A stretch of 64,000 nt of DNA from Manduca sexta. Taxonomy: Eukaryota > Arthropoda > Insecta > Lepidoptera > Sphingidae. Each line of letters begins with the position of its first letter. Position 1 is the first letter of the stretch. The notes under the pieces were generated by a model that did no database searches, had not been told where the DNA came from, and saw nothing but the letters and a program-made list of their open reading frames with translations. The stretch spans positions 3,646,913 through 3,710,912 of the forward strand of contig NC_051131.1 in the NCBI RefSeq assembly GCF_014839805.1, written 5' to 3'. Shown one piece after another: positions 26,314 through 52,199 of this stretch. The position numbers were made by a program, and so were the translations under genes.

Positions 26314-27621
26314 TCATACTTGTGCAATACAGAGTGTAGCATTAGTACCACCAAACCCAAATGAATTTTTCAAAGCCACTCTTCTGTCAGATTCCCATTT
26401 TCTTGATGTTTTAACTACATAATTAAGGTTGTCTACTGGTTCTTCTAAGTTGAGTGTAGGTGGAAGTACTCCATGATGACAAGATAGTACTGTAAATAGG
26501 GCTTCCAAATTCCCAGCTGCACCTAGTAGATGCCCATGTGCCCCTTTGGTTGAAGATACAGATATATTGGATGCATGCCCTTGAAAGAGTCTTTTGATAG
26601 CTGTGGACTCAATGCCATCTCCTGTAGGAGTGGATGTGGCATGTGCATTTATATGAGTTATTGCTTCTTTTCCAATGCCACTATCATTTAATGCCCTCAT
26701 CATTGATAGAACCGCGCCACTGCCATCCTCTCTAGGAGATGTAATGTGAGAAGCATCTCCTGATAATCCATATCCTAAAATTTCTGCATACATCTTGGCA
26801 TTTCTTTTTATTGCATGTTCATATTCTTCTAAAACTAATACAGCTGCCCCTTCACCCATTACAAAACCATCTCTTCTCTTATCAAATGGTCTTGAAGCTT
26901 TCAAAGGCTCATCATTAAATGAAGTACTCAAGGCTCTTAATCTACAAAAGCCAGCTATAGCCAGAGGACTGATGCAAGCTTCAGCTCCTCCACAAACCAT
27001 CACATCTGCATCACCATTCCTTATAAATCTGAATGCATCTCCAATGGAGTGAGCGCCTGTTGCGCATGCAGTCGACACAGCGTGATTTGGCCCTCTAAAT
27101 CCATATTTTATACTTATGTGTCCCGCTGCCATATTTGGTAAGATTCTAGGTACAAAGAATGGGCTCACTTTATTATAGCCCAGTTTCAGGGCGTCATTAG
27201 TATCGCATACATCTTTCAGATCTATCATTCCCATGCCGATAGCTACACCAGTCACTTCCTTTTCCTCATCAGATTCTGGCAACCATTTTGCATCAGTTAA
27301 TGCTTCAGCTGTAGCAATAAGAGCTAAACATGTAGCAGGGGCCATCGATTTTAAATTACTTTTTGATAATGCCTTAGCAACTTTGTCATCAGGCTCTTGT
27401 GGTATGATACCGGCTATCCTGCAAGGTAATTTGGCATAATCGTCACTTTTAAGAGAGGTTATACCACAATGTCCTTGTATCAAATTATTCCACACCAACT
27501 CAGCGCTCGTGCCTAATGGTGACACAACTCCGAGTCCTGTGACTACAACTCTTCGTCTTGGTTGATAAGATGTTTTTATTTGACGAATAATATTGGTCGA
27601 TATATTGCTATATTTTACCAT
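26314..27621 (-). CDS. OXSM: Mitochondrial 3-oxoacyl-ACP synthase (FabF-type, KAS II-like)
   Basis: This is the condensing enzyme of mitochondrial type II fatty acid synthesis. It extends acyl-ACP with malonyl-ACP and so supplies octanoyl-ACP for lipoic acid. It is a single uninterrupted ORF of 435 residues, the normal length for the family. A short basic, Glu/Asp-free N-terminus (about residues 1-23) is consistent with a mitochondrial targeting sequence, and RRRVVVTGLGVVSPLG then begins the thiolase fold. The catalytic triad is visible as Cys186 in STACATGAHS, His327 in NAHATSTPTGD and His362 in KGAHGHLLGAAG; the glycine-rich NSFGFGGTNA motif is near the end. The lack of introns contrasts with its neighbours, but nothing suggests a broken copy. 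It is head to head with CYB5D2, 732 bp apart. Confidence 0.97.
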   Translation of the reverse strand: MVKYSNISTNIIRQIKTSYQPRRRVVVTGLGVVSPLGTSAELVWNNLIQGHCGITSLKSDDYAKLPCRIAGIIPQEPDDKVAKALSKSNLKSMAPATCLALIATAEALTDAKWLPESDEEKEVTGVAIGMGMIDLKDVCDTNDALKLGYNKVSPFFVPRILPNMAAGHISIKYGFRGPNHAVSTACATGAHSIGDAFRFIRNGDADVMVCGGAEACISPLAIAGFCRLRALSTSFNDEPLKASRPFDKRRDGFVMGEGAAVLVLEEYEHAIKRNAKMYAEILGYGLSGDASHITSPREDGSGAVLSMMRALNDSGIGKEAITHINAHATSTPTGDGIESTAIKRLFQGHASNISVSSTKGAHGHLLGAAGNLEALFTVLSCHHGVLPPTLNLEEPVDNLNYVVKTSRKWESDRRVALKNSFGFGGTNATLCIAQV

Positions 27622-28353
27622 TTTTAAGTGAAAAAAATTCTATGTTTTAAATAAACTATATAAAAATGTTATGACGCGTTTGGATTACAAATTGCATTAG
27701 ATGTTTTTTGCCTAGGAATATTTTTCTTAAATTAGATTGCTTTTATTCGTTTGAAGATGTAAATAAACAATACCAATGCCGTCCATGTCAACCATGTCTT
27801 AACCATAGAGTAAGTGATTTCCTACGTAAGAATCGTTCCATATATATTATAATTCTCTTTGTAAGAATCTCAATAGTTTTCAGAGGTCAATGTTCTTCAC
27901 AGATAGTAAATTCGAATACATGTATTGTTATGGAATCGAGAATATCATCCACAAATTCCGATTTAGTGTAATAAAACGGTTACTACTGTTTCACCTCCCT
28001 AGTATAGCGATGACCCTGGTCAATGGTCATTGACCCCAAGGCCAAAATGATCGATGACTTTCCCTAATCATGTTACTTGCATAGAAAGGTTTCAAACCTA
28101 AATTTACATACATTTTGTTTTATTTATTATTTATACAATTAATTAATTTAAAACATTTTAATACCGTCAGTAATGTGTCTGTCAAATTCCGAATTTACTT
28201 ATCATTAATGGGAAACGGAAGCTTTATCTAAGGAAAACGGGATCGAAAGGCCGGGAAAAGTTTAGTTTGAAGGCAAGCCGATACTTTCACCAGCTATTCG
28301 CTTAGCAGTATAGTTACTTTCTGGAAAATAAATAAGTGACAAAATATTTCACT
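27622..28353. promoter_or_regulatory. Bidirectional promoter region between OXSM and CYB5D2
   Basis: The two coding starts face away from each other across 732 bp, so both promoters must lie here unless upstream non-coding exons exist. At about 28016-28036 it contains TGGTCA-A-TGGTCA, overlapping a GGTCAATG/CATTGACC inverted repeat. No TATA box was identified. The plus-strand ORF in this gap shows no family features. Confidence 0.55.
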
Positions 28354-29581
28354 ATGTTACATTTAAAACTGAAACTAACATTGCCACTAGTACTTGTTTT
28401 TGTAGGGATTTTATGTCGTAGTAATCTTGAAATTATTTTTAAAAGTTTAATGAGCTTCATTCGTGAAACAGAAGAGAAAAATAGTATTAAAGTGTTTTTA
28501 CCTGACGAACTATTGGAATATAAGGGAGTTGTTAAGAGAAACCTTTATGTCGCCGTATTAGGGACGGTTTTTGATGTAACTAAAGGGAAAAAGCACTATG
28601 GCAAAGATTCTCCTTACCATTATTTTACAGGTAAAATTATTAATTTAAATGGAGTAAGTTTGTACTCGCTCTTCTTACGTACTTGTTTTTGTTGAGTTTT
28701 ATTTGCAATCATAAGATAAATCTCATTATATAGGCAAGGATGGCTCCCGAGCACTTGTTACAGGCGATTTTAAAGATGAAAGTGAAAATCGCGATCATAC
28801 TTTGGATCTGTCTTGCGACGATTTACTTACATTGGTGAATTGGCGGAGTACTTTCAGAAAAAAATATAAATATGTTGGTAAGATTCGTGTTTACCTATAT
28901 ACAATTGAAGTCTATCTTATTAATTACTTACTATGTATACACCTTAGTTTTGTATTGTATATTTATGTATCTGACCATGGTATTGTTCATTAATCATACT
29001 GTTTTGTTTTCTTTATAATATAATATCCTTGGTCTCAATGAGTTTTCATAAATCAATTTTCATGTCCACTACTTCTTGCATTCTACAATATTAATAACAC
29101 ACTACCATAAAAGAATTAACAATTTACAATAGAGTTTATAATATTGTTTCAGGAGTATTAAATGGGAGGTATTTTGACAAATATGGAAAAAAGACTGCCT
29201 ATTATCAAGACGTAATAAAAAAAGTGGAACAATGCAAACAAGAGAAAGAAACAGCCAAGAGGAAAGAACTAGAATATCCACCATGCAACATGGAATGGAG
29301 TGAAGATCGTGGCACAAAAGTGTGGTGTTCTTTAAACAGGTACCATAATTTTTGTTAACATTCCATGCATAAAATGTTTCAATATATTAAACTATTAAAT
29401 TTTTTGCAGTGGTGGCATTACAAGAAACTGGGTAGGAGTTCCTCGACAGTATTATGAACCCGGTGAAGATAAGCCTCGTTGTGTATGCATCAAGGATGAT
29501 TACAATGTTCCTGCAGGACTACTCAAGGAGTATGATAACTGCGCTAAAACATCTACTACTTGTATATTGCCAGTTAGTTAG
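28354..29581 (+). CDS. CYB5D2: Neuferricin (cytochrome b5 domain-containing protein 2, MAPR family)
   Basis: This is a secreted or membrane-anchored heme-binding protein of the membrane-associated progesterone receptor family; the mammalian protein promotes neurogenesis. Exons 28354-28630, 28734-28877, 29153-29339 and 29410-29581 join on GT-AG sites in consistent phase to 259 residues (human about 264). Residues 1-21 are a hydrophobic signal or anchor. The b5-like domain spans about 45-150, with AVLGTVFDVTKGKKHYG and the MAPR motif SPYHYFTGKDGSRALVTGDF. The C-terminal part has a lysine/glutamate-rich helix and a cysteine-containing tail (CNMEWS, KVWCS, RCVCI). An upstream in-frame GTG at 28336 was not used as the start, because the ATG at 28354 opens directly on the signal segment. 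AATAAA lies 22 nt past the stop. Confidence 0.95.
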
Positions 29582-31219
29582 TTTTAATATCTCATCTACA
29601 ATAATAAACTACAAACACCCAAAACTCCTTAGACAACGATAAAGCATCATCACATAATGTGGCATAATTGTGAATTATTTTATAGCTTTTTTTTTATTAT
29701 TAAATTCTGCATTATAGCAATCTGTCATACTTATGTAACAATAGGCTAATTCTTGTCCAATACCTTAATGTATTTTATTTACTATAACATGATAAGCACT
29801 ATAGAATTAAGTGTCTCAAGCCCTTCTCCTATGATGCAATGATTGTTACTGCTAAGTTTTAGAGCAAGTTCATTATTATGTTTCATGTTCATTATTCTGT
29901 TATTACTTGTGTTATTGTTGGGATTTTCAGATCTTAATATATGATTTTAATGTATTGAGGAATATTAAAGATGAGTCTAACTTTTCAATATTTCAATATT
30001 CTTTTGGCTTACTGTACCCTACAACCAAATACCATAGCTCTAAATTTGTTTCAGTATTACTTATCCTATTAGTGTGGTGTGTGTGCTCATTTGAGAGTGC
30101 TGACACGTGGGGCAGTACAAGTTAAGTTTTCAAGGGTTGTATCTCCATGTTTACTCCTTGTCCATGTATTATTAGAAATGGAATTATTTCATGATATTAA
30201 GAGGCTATACAATTAGTAATAAGAACAGAGTAAATTGAACTTTTCAATTTTAACTTATGTATTATTTTCATATGAGCAATTTCTGTATTTTAAATATACA
30301 GTAAGTTTATACTTTACCATTAAAAAAACCAGACAAGTGCAAGGTTGATTTGCAAACTGAGGGTTCTGTATGTATTTGTTATTAAAATTTATAATACCGT
30401 ATCAATTTGTGCAACATTATCTTTTGATTGGGTTGAATTACAATCTTGTATTTTTTCCACAGTTGAAAAAGACCATAGACCCAAGTAATTTATCACAATT
30501 TCAACTTGATAAACCTGTGCATTCTAGAGAAAAAGGGTCTTAAACAAACAGACCTCAAAGTCATCCTATAAAGGTTTTTTAGAGGAATGGAAACCTCAAA
30601 AGAAGTACAATATACTTTATGTATAAAATAGTTACCTTAAATATTTAGATTTAAATTATTGAAGAATTTTTTAGGAATGTTTTGAGATATGTATAAACAT
30701 AAGGGTAGTCCTAGTTCCTGTGGTCTGGAACTGCATGTGTATGTGTAGACATGTGAACATTAATTAATACATCTAAAATTTTCAATGTTTTACATATTAA
30801 TTATAAGACTACTCTTTTGTAAAATATTTTGAATCTTATTGATTTGAATTTTTTTATAGATCTGATTTGTCATGTTTGTAATAGCTTTTTAAGTAATAAA
30901 TTTCTATTGCATGTTATCTTTTTGTTTTAATTAAAATATTTTTGAACCTTCATTTTTATTTTATGCGCCTGATTTATTATAGTCTCCATTTGGTATTAAT
31001 AATTTGTAGAAAATCCTTAGAACGAATTTTTAATACTTGCACAGCATCACATAAGGAAGTTACTATCATGATTGTTTTGTCATGTAACTTGCAATGGTGA
31101 CCATAATTAAAAGACATTTAAATTTGTACTTATTTGTTCTGTATTTAAGGTTTGATTAATAATGTTGCAGAACATTATAATATAAGTACCATTGGTACAA
31201 GCATTGTACTAAGTTATCC
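29582..31219. other. Convergent intergenic region, CYB5D2 to Tantalus-like gene
   Basis: This is AT-rich non-coding sequence. It has an early poly(A) signal AATAAA at 29603-29608 for CYB5D2 and a degenerate repeat at about 30322-30600. TTTATT at 30973-30978 could serve as minus-strand AATAAA for the gene at 31220-31852. Confidence 0.55.
30322..30600. repeat. Degenerate interspersed repeat
   Basis: The run ccagacaagtgcaaggttg (30330-30348) followed by ctgagggttctgta matches the start of a repeat frequent in Lepidoptera (acaagtgcgagtcgg..gagggttccgta). It is decayed and non-coding. Confidence 0.5.
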
Positions 31220-31852
31220 TTACATATCAGGTGGGACAGTTTCAGTCTGTACTACTTCATCTAGCTCAAGACATTCTATTGTCTTCAGAAATACTTGCAT
31301 TGGGATTTTTTTTCTGTTTATAAAAGTCTTATTTCCAAGTAACTTCTTTATCTTTGCTCTGCGCTTCTTAATTTTTTCTTTAGTGTACTGGTTACCCAGT
31401 TGGAATGTCAGCAGTCTTTTTATTTTGCGACCACCGATGAGCGCATCCGAATTACTGCTTTGGCTTTTCGGCTCTTCGTAAATCGTCTCTAGAGTTTGAG
31501 AAAGTGTTTTAACCTTTTTATTGAGGTACAATGCTTCTATTTGTTTAGGGTTCGCGTTTTCTACCATCACATGTTTCCGAGGTTTCATGTTTACCCTGCG
31601 ATTAGAGGATTTAGTAATTTCGGGAACTAAAGATTTCCTTTTCCTTAAAACTCGCGATGATAAATCCGGAACTTGCACAATCTCTTCAGGTACATTCGCA
31701 CAGGTCTCATCTATTTCCATTATGTCTAAATGTGCCATTTTATTTGGTAATTCAGAATCGGCCCTGTGAAAACAATGATTGTTTACATCGACTAGTTTAC
31801 CGAACGAATTAATAAAACTTTTAATGTAACTGTCTTACCTCGACACTTCCAT
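31220..31852 (-). CDS. Tantalus-like domain protein (PRR14/Tantalus family)
   Basis: A 14-nt first coding exon (31852-31839, MEVSR split by a GTAAGA donor) joins in phase to 31763-31220, giving 185 residues. The second exon also opens with an in-frame ATG nine codons in, a possible alternative start. The protein is basic, with KKRRAKIKK-type patches that suggest nuclear localisation. The core ALYLNKKVKTLSQTLETIYE followed by GGRKIKRLLTF is what I remember of the Tantalus-like domain shared by Drosophila Tantalus and vertebrate PRR14, which are chromatin-associated proteins. The assignment rests on this short motif only. The gene is tail to tail with CYB5D2. Confidence 0.75.
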
Positions 31853-32920
31853 ATTAAGTACTAATAAAATAAATTGCTTATTAAACGAACATGATTGTAT
31901 TTAATAATTTCCTACGTAAACTCTAATAAAAAAACAGCCATAGAACCGTTGTGTTCATAAACGCACACGTTGCGACAAAAAATTGAACTTCCCTGCCTCT
32001 GTTTCGCCCTGTCGTAAATGTTCACTTCGTTCAGAAATCAAACTAAAATATAATAAACATCTGTCAAAACATGGGAACGTAGTAGAGATGAGCTGTGAAA
32101 TCCGAGAGACCATAAAAAGGCAAATTATATTTTACCTTTAAAACAAACTAATTTACTCCGGGAGCAAATTACTGGGGTGAAATAGTAGCCTAAAATAAAT
32201 TTCTACTACATTTCTTTTTATACTATTTCAGTACATGGTTTAGCCGTGTACCAAATTTCTTTCAAATCTGTTTAGCTGTGTCTGCGTTTACTTGAAACAA
32301 ATATTTTCAGGAACTTGCATTTATAAAATTAGTAAGTAATCAAGATAATACAGCTAAGTTGTTGCTCGTAGCATCGCCGGCGTGAAAGCCCCTTTCCAGT
32401 ATATAAATCCCACTGTGCAAATAGGTACATCTTCGATACAAATAAGGTGAAATATATATATAATTAATAATAATATTATGCTAGCTCAACTGAGTAGCAT
32501 GTAACGATCTATAAGGACACCTTAATGACCAGCGCCATCTATACTGAATTATCAGATTTTAAAAAATCAATAATTTCTGTGGGAACTAATTATAATAAAA
32601 AATTGCTTGTTTTTTGAATCGGTCTATTTAAGTGCCAAATTTCATTAACTATCTATTCAGGTTCTGGGATTGCATTTTTTGTATAACACCATCGTAAACA
32701 AATTATTTCAATAGCATAGGGTGCGCATGAAGACTTTCAATAGGATATTCATCGAAAGATGTTTTTTTAGGTATCATATACCGAATAAAATGATGCAGTA
32801 GAATCCTTGTAATTGAAACTAAGAATATTCTTACATTCTGGTCTCTTTAACTAATAAAGGGGACTAATCACATAAATTTATGGTTATATATACACGATAT
32901 TCTGCATTGAATGAAACAAG
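31853..32920. other. Intergenic region right of the Tantalus-like gene
   Basis: It holds the promoter side of the minus-strand Tantalus-like gene and, at about 32155-32420, a decayed interspersed repeat (gccgtgtaccaaatttctttcaa). No TATA box or gene was identified. Confidence 0.5.
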
Positions 32921-32936
32921 TGTCGTTTTATAACGA

Positions 32937-32942
32937 TTTATT
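32937..32942 (-). terminator. Poly(A) signal for the short SERCA transcript
   Basis: Minus-strand AATAAA lies about 606 nt beyond the stop of the alternative terminal exon at 33548-33576, so the 3' UTR of that transcript would be about 0.6 kb. Confidence 0.5.
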
Positions 32943-33547
32943 GTACAAAACAATAATACATTAAAATGTACAGGTATGTTTAAATTTTTGGACTCAGGTC
33001 CCAAACACTGGACAATCGTGTAAATTATCCTTCACTTACAGACACCATATTGCTCGTCGAGGTGTCAGCACTAATAGAAACAGACTCGGCTCTAGATAAG
33101 CAAACTAGATTATAATAATAGAATAAAAATATAACAATAAATTAATAAAGTGCTCTCAACTTAAGTACACAACGTCTATCGCACTGCTTTTGTCGACGGG
33201 CACCATGTAGTCTTTATTTAGAACAACGTAATATAACAAATCGATTAAACCTCCTAAGCATACTGTAGTATATACACATTATGAACAACATTATGTCCTC
33301 TCTGGTGAACTAGCGCAGGTGAGCTGGTGGACGGGTCGGCGGCCCGCTCCCGCCTCGTCGCGTGTCGACTCTCGTATCGGCTCCAATCTGCCCTACCCTG
33401 GCACGGTGACACGCTCTGACACGGTCACAAGGTGACAAGCGACGCGACTTACGTACACATCTAAAAGCCATTCGGTTATTACATCTGAAGACGAGAGCGG
33501 TAGAAGTGGCAGAGAGAAGCGGGTGAGGAACTATGATATGGTGGCGT

Positions 33548-33576
33548 TTACCACTTGTCAACGACCACCTCGTTCG
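33548..33576 (-). CDS. SERCA: Alternative last coding exon of SERCA (short isoform)
   Basis: A TTTTACAG acceptor is followed by a reading that, after the single G left by the internal donor at 36242, gives (D)ANEVVVDKW and a TAA stop. The phase is exactly right (G plus CG), and the spliced protein would have 1002 residues, the length I remember for the short insect SERCA isoform. The insect short form also ends in a VVVD-type tail as I recall it. The intron between 36241 and 33577 would be about 2.7 kb. The exon coordinates rest on splice signals and phase, not on transcript data. Confidence 0.75.
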
Positions 33577-33817
33577 CTGTAAAACAACGAGAGTGTTAGT
33601 GTCATGTTGGCTCGAGCGGGGCTGCCGTCCGAACTTACTGGATCTTATGTAGATATCACAACCGTGTTCTAGTTTACATGTGAAGTTTCACTGCGGGATC
33701 ACAACAAACAATGAGTGTTCATGGAATATGTGCGTGCAGTGGCTGCGACGGCGTCCGGCGCTTACAGCTTCCACGTCGGCTGGGCTGGGGGGCAGACAAC
33801 ACCACGTTAGTGCATGC

Positions 33818-33855
33818 GGGAGGGGGGGACCCCGCCTGGCGGGACGGGACGGGGG
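33818..33855 (+). other. G-rich run with G-quadruplex potential
   Basis: Several runs of three or more G (at 33818-33820, 33822-33828, 33841-33843, 33846-33848 and 33851-33855) lie within 38 nt on the plus strand. They are 240 nt upstream, in transcript sense, of the SERCA terminal exon acceptor. The RNA of SERCA would carry the C-rich complement. Confidence 0.5.
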
Positions 33856-34417
33856 AAAGTTTTGCAAATACCATACCGAGTATGGCTTTTACTTACATGC
33901 AGCTCCCATTTAAGTTCCACTTCATGTGACTTAAATTTCACGATGATTTAATTTAGGGATCAAAATATAAAAACATTTATTTCGATAGAATTGGAAAATT
34001 CATACTTATACGACTTTGTAGATGTTTAAAATTTTCCTGGTATTTTGATTATAATTTAAATATAGCCAAATAGCGCTTTTGAAGCTTGCAAAACTTTGGT
34101 TATTATTAAAACAGTGTTAGCAGGAAACAACAACACTAAGTTATTTGTGTACTCAAGGACATGGACACAATTACACAACAAAATAATAAACCTATTAGGG
34201 TTGTGTGTGTTACATGACGAGTGGGTGCAAGTAGACTTAGTAATGGAATACAACAGGGAAATAACTGAAACATCCATTGTTCACTATTTTAATTGAATGT
34301 AAAATAGTATTTATAAACGACTGTACATTTCAATAAATAAACTGACGTATTAACAGCTCCAGTATCAGGGATAATCACAACAAGGTTTTTGAGCATGCCC
34401 TGTAATATGCAATGTTG

Positions 34418-34441
34418 AGTGTGAGTGTGTGTGTGTGTGTG
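34418..34441. repeat. (GT)n microsatellite
   Basis: A short GT run sits in the last SERCA intron (short isoform). Confidence 0.85.
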
Positions 34442-35710
34442 AAGGTGTATGTATCTACTGTTGGCAGACGGATTGCCGACAAAGTAAGTTATATCAATAA
34501 TTATTATTCTATATCATATTTTGTATAACATTATTGAGCGACGTAATCCACTAAAGTATATTTCACATTTACTAAATGTCAACAAATGTCTAATATACAA
34601 TTACGAATAGTAAGTAGCGCATAATATATTATGGTCACTTCAGCGAATGACGTCGCATTATATTGCTCTATAGTTATATATATGTTATTAAAACATATCA
34701 ATTTCATACTAAAATCACCACCATGCAATGCAAACATGCAACATTATACTAAATTTATTATAAAAACTTATGTACGTACGGACCTTGTACCATTAATAAT
34801 TAATAAATGGACAAATTTCATTTACCTCGGCATACTTAAAGTAATATTATGTCCCATTTATAAAACAGACTTTGTAAACCTTCAATGAACATAAAGAAGA
34901 CAATAATTAAATTATTAGATCAATAAATTGTATAACCTATAAGTAGCACGAATTTAGCTATCAGCAACAGTTTGTGTTCGTACATACATTGATTGGTTTA
35001 TGTATTAGATTTGCACAACTCGTGTTACACATGGTTCACATCAGAGTGCTGCACAGACGTGGCACGTAGCGTGAGTAATCGTATACAGTATACACGAATT
35101 ACTAAAGCTACTTGGCTGCGCGATGTCCCGCGTACGTAACTACGCATACATAATACATATTCGGTTAATGAGTGAGACAAGATTCAATGCAGCGGCCAAG
35201 TGCTTTCAGAATAAAAAACTGAGGTTACATCACAAGAAAAAGTAATAAAATGCATCAGGAATTGTTAATAAAGCATGTACAGGCAACAGGATACAGGGTA
35301 CAGATACATCTTTCAGTGAGAACAACATGTTGAGAAATAATTATAACCACGTCCCTAACGATACACTTACGTTAAGTTACACTAAGCTAACGATGCACCT
35401 TACTATACAGTAAGCTTACATGTCTGCTGTCCACATGGACAAGGTACTGAGCTATGTGCGAGTCCCTATAGCGTGTTATTGCGAAATGGAGCTTTGTTAA
35501 CGCTTTTACAAAATATGTATCATAAAATGCAATTAATCTAACTTATAAATACCTCTCAATCAACCAATTTTTGGTGTCTCGTGTTAGCATTATGAAGGTC
35601 TTCACAGCCACTTCATATCAAATAAGTGTATAACATCACAACATACTCGGTAAAAGGAAGAAAAATATAATCGATGTATCTCTCGTCTTGTAAAAATGAG
35701 CTCCAAACTA

Positions 35711-35716
35711 TTTATT
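35711..35716 (-). terminator. Poly(A) signal for the long SERCA transcript
   Basis: Minus-strand AATAAA lies about 430 nt beyond the stop codon at 36144. It would end the read-through transcript before the short-isoform exon is reached. Confidence 0.45.
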
Positions 35717-36143
35717 GTCTCGCACATATAAAATGCAATAGAACCTGGCCGGCCGATACACTCCGACGTCGCATACACGACACTAATCCTACGAACGGAC
35801 ACTACGAGACTTATCTGACACTGACACACAGAGGCACTGGCGAGGCCGCGCAGTGCAGAGAGCGTCCGGCGACTCGCTCGTGCAGTAGGGCAGGAGGCCA
35901 GTCGACCACTAGACCACTTCACACTTGTGCGCGCGTTAGCATTCAAACGGTTAGAGACGAACTGTGGGAGCGAGCTCAAGGTCCATCGGTTTCCACAGCG
36001 GAACCCCGCGCCACTCACGCGACACACGCCACACGCCACGCGCCACATGCGACACACTCGGCGCGGGGGTGGCGCAGGGTTCTATGAGGGGGTATTAGGT
36101 GTGAATCAAACGGGGTGGTGGCACGGCACACGGGCGGGCCGGC

Positions 36144-50860
<14,717 letters not shown>

Positions 50861-51895
50861 GGTGGAATTACTACGTTGCCGTCAGTTCTAGAAGGCAAGA
50901 AGAGAAATAGGTTAGAAATGACGAGTCATCATAGGAACTTAAAAGGTTTTGAGGTTATGTTTCATTTTTGTCTATAAGTAAGGAAAAATCAATTCAATTC
51001 ACGTTCGATTAAACGGATACTTTTAGTTGACACCTTTTTTATTCAGTTCCAATTTATTCAATCTGGTCTAAATGGCTGTTTCCTTATTTTAGATTCTTAG
51101 GTTACTGGGTCACCGTAAACGTCAAATATCGCACCTAATCTACACAACCCACGGCCACTACGATATATTAAGTCAAACGCTAAAATAAATTATATGATAA
51201 GCTTTAACATTACGGATGAAAAGGATTTCCTAGATCGCAAGCACCACTGAAGCACCACCACTCACCAAGAAATTATTTAAAATACATGAGAAAAAATGTC
51301 TTTCAACAGTATTTCACTTAATGTTATACTTATAACGTCTTTAATAATGAGTAATAACTAAATTTTGTACTAGTCTAATACTTTTTCTCGTAAATATCAT
51401 AAACGACAAGAACACGTATCCAATCGAGCCGTCATTTTTCATAAACTGACGTAGCAAATGTAGACGATACTAACGCCATCTTTTACTTTAACTATAAACT
51501 AAATTTATCAAGTAAAATTCTTTTTATCGCAAAATATCTTTATCTTGGATAATAAATTCGAAAAATAGAGCGATGTATTAATATGAAAAAAGAACCGAGT
51601 TCGGTTTATAGTTTCTTTAGATAACAACTGTATATAATTTATGAGCACATATAAATGTGGAGCCATCCTATAGGTCGATTTTGTACCACGTGATGAAAAG
51701 CTATTTTGGTGTCAAAGGCGCCTACAAAATGCGGTATTTTTAAAATTCCAAAATTTGCTCTGCGTTATGTAACACTTTATCACTTATGTATTTATAATCA
51801 CAACTTCCTTTTAAAACTGTTATGACACTCGATTTGCACTCAGGGTTACTACACTCAAGGTCATTTCCTTTTTATATTGGTATTATGGAACTTAC
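50861..51895 (-). other. SERCA 5' intron upstream of coding exon 1
   Basis: An acceptor CTTCTAG (complement ending at 50889) opens the exon that contains the start codon, after about 28 nt of 5' UTR. The intron extends to a GTAAGT donor at 51895. The sequence between is AT-rich with nothing else recognisable. Confidence 0.65.
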
Positions 51896-52122
51896 TGAGA
51901 TATTTTTTCGACAGCGTCGGGAAGGAAAGAAGAAATAAGAGTGGCGCGGGAGATGTTTTCCCGCCGCGCCCCGAGTAGCGACTCCCGGGCGAAGAGCGAC
52001 GATTTTAGAGCGGCGCGGGCGCGGTGGAGGGACACCGTCGGAGATTTCTTTAATTATTTTGGCAACAGCACTCGATGGCACAGTCGAGTCGCTTTCCAGG
52101 GTTGCATGTCGCGCAGCGGCCG
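51896..52122 (-). other. SERCA: Candidate 5' untranslated first exon of SERCA
   Basis: GC-rich minus-strand sequence lies between a TATA box (52145-52153) and a CTCA|GTAAGT donor (51896/51895). It would splice to the acceptor next to coding exon 1. It contains a 17-codon upstream ORF (52107-52054, MQPWKATRL...). The 5' limit is estimated from the TATA distance, not seen. Confidence 0.6.
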
Positions 52123-52144
52123 ACGACGGCCGTCCTATGATGAT

Positions 52145-52153
52145 CTTTTTATA
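52145..52153 (-). promoter_or_regulatory. TATA box, proximal SERCA promoter
   Basis: The minus strand reads GCTATAAAAAG inside a GC-rich block, about 30 nt before the presumed start of the untranslated exon above. Confidence 0.6.
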
Positions 52154-52199
52154 GCGGGCGCTGCCTGGCTCGAGCGCCCGGTTCTTGCCGTGTGCTGAC

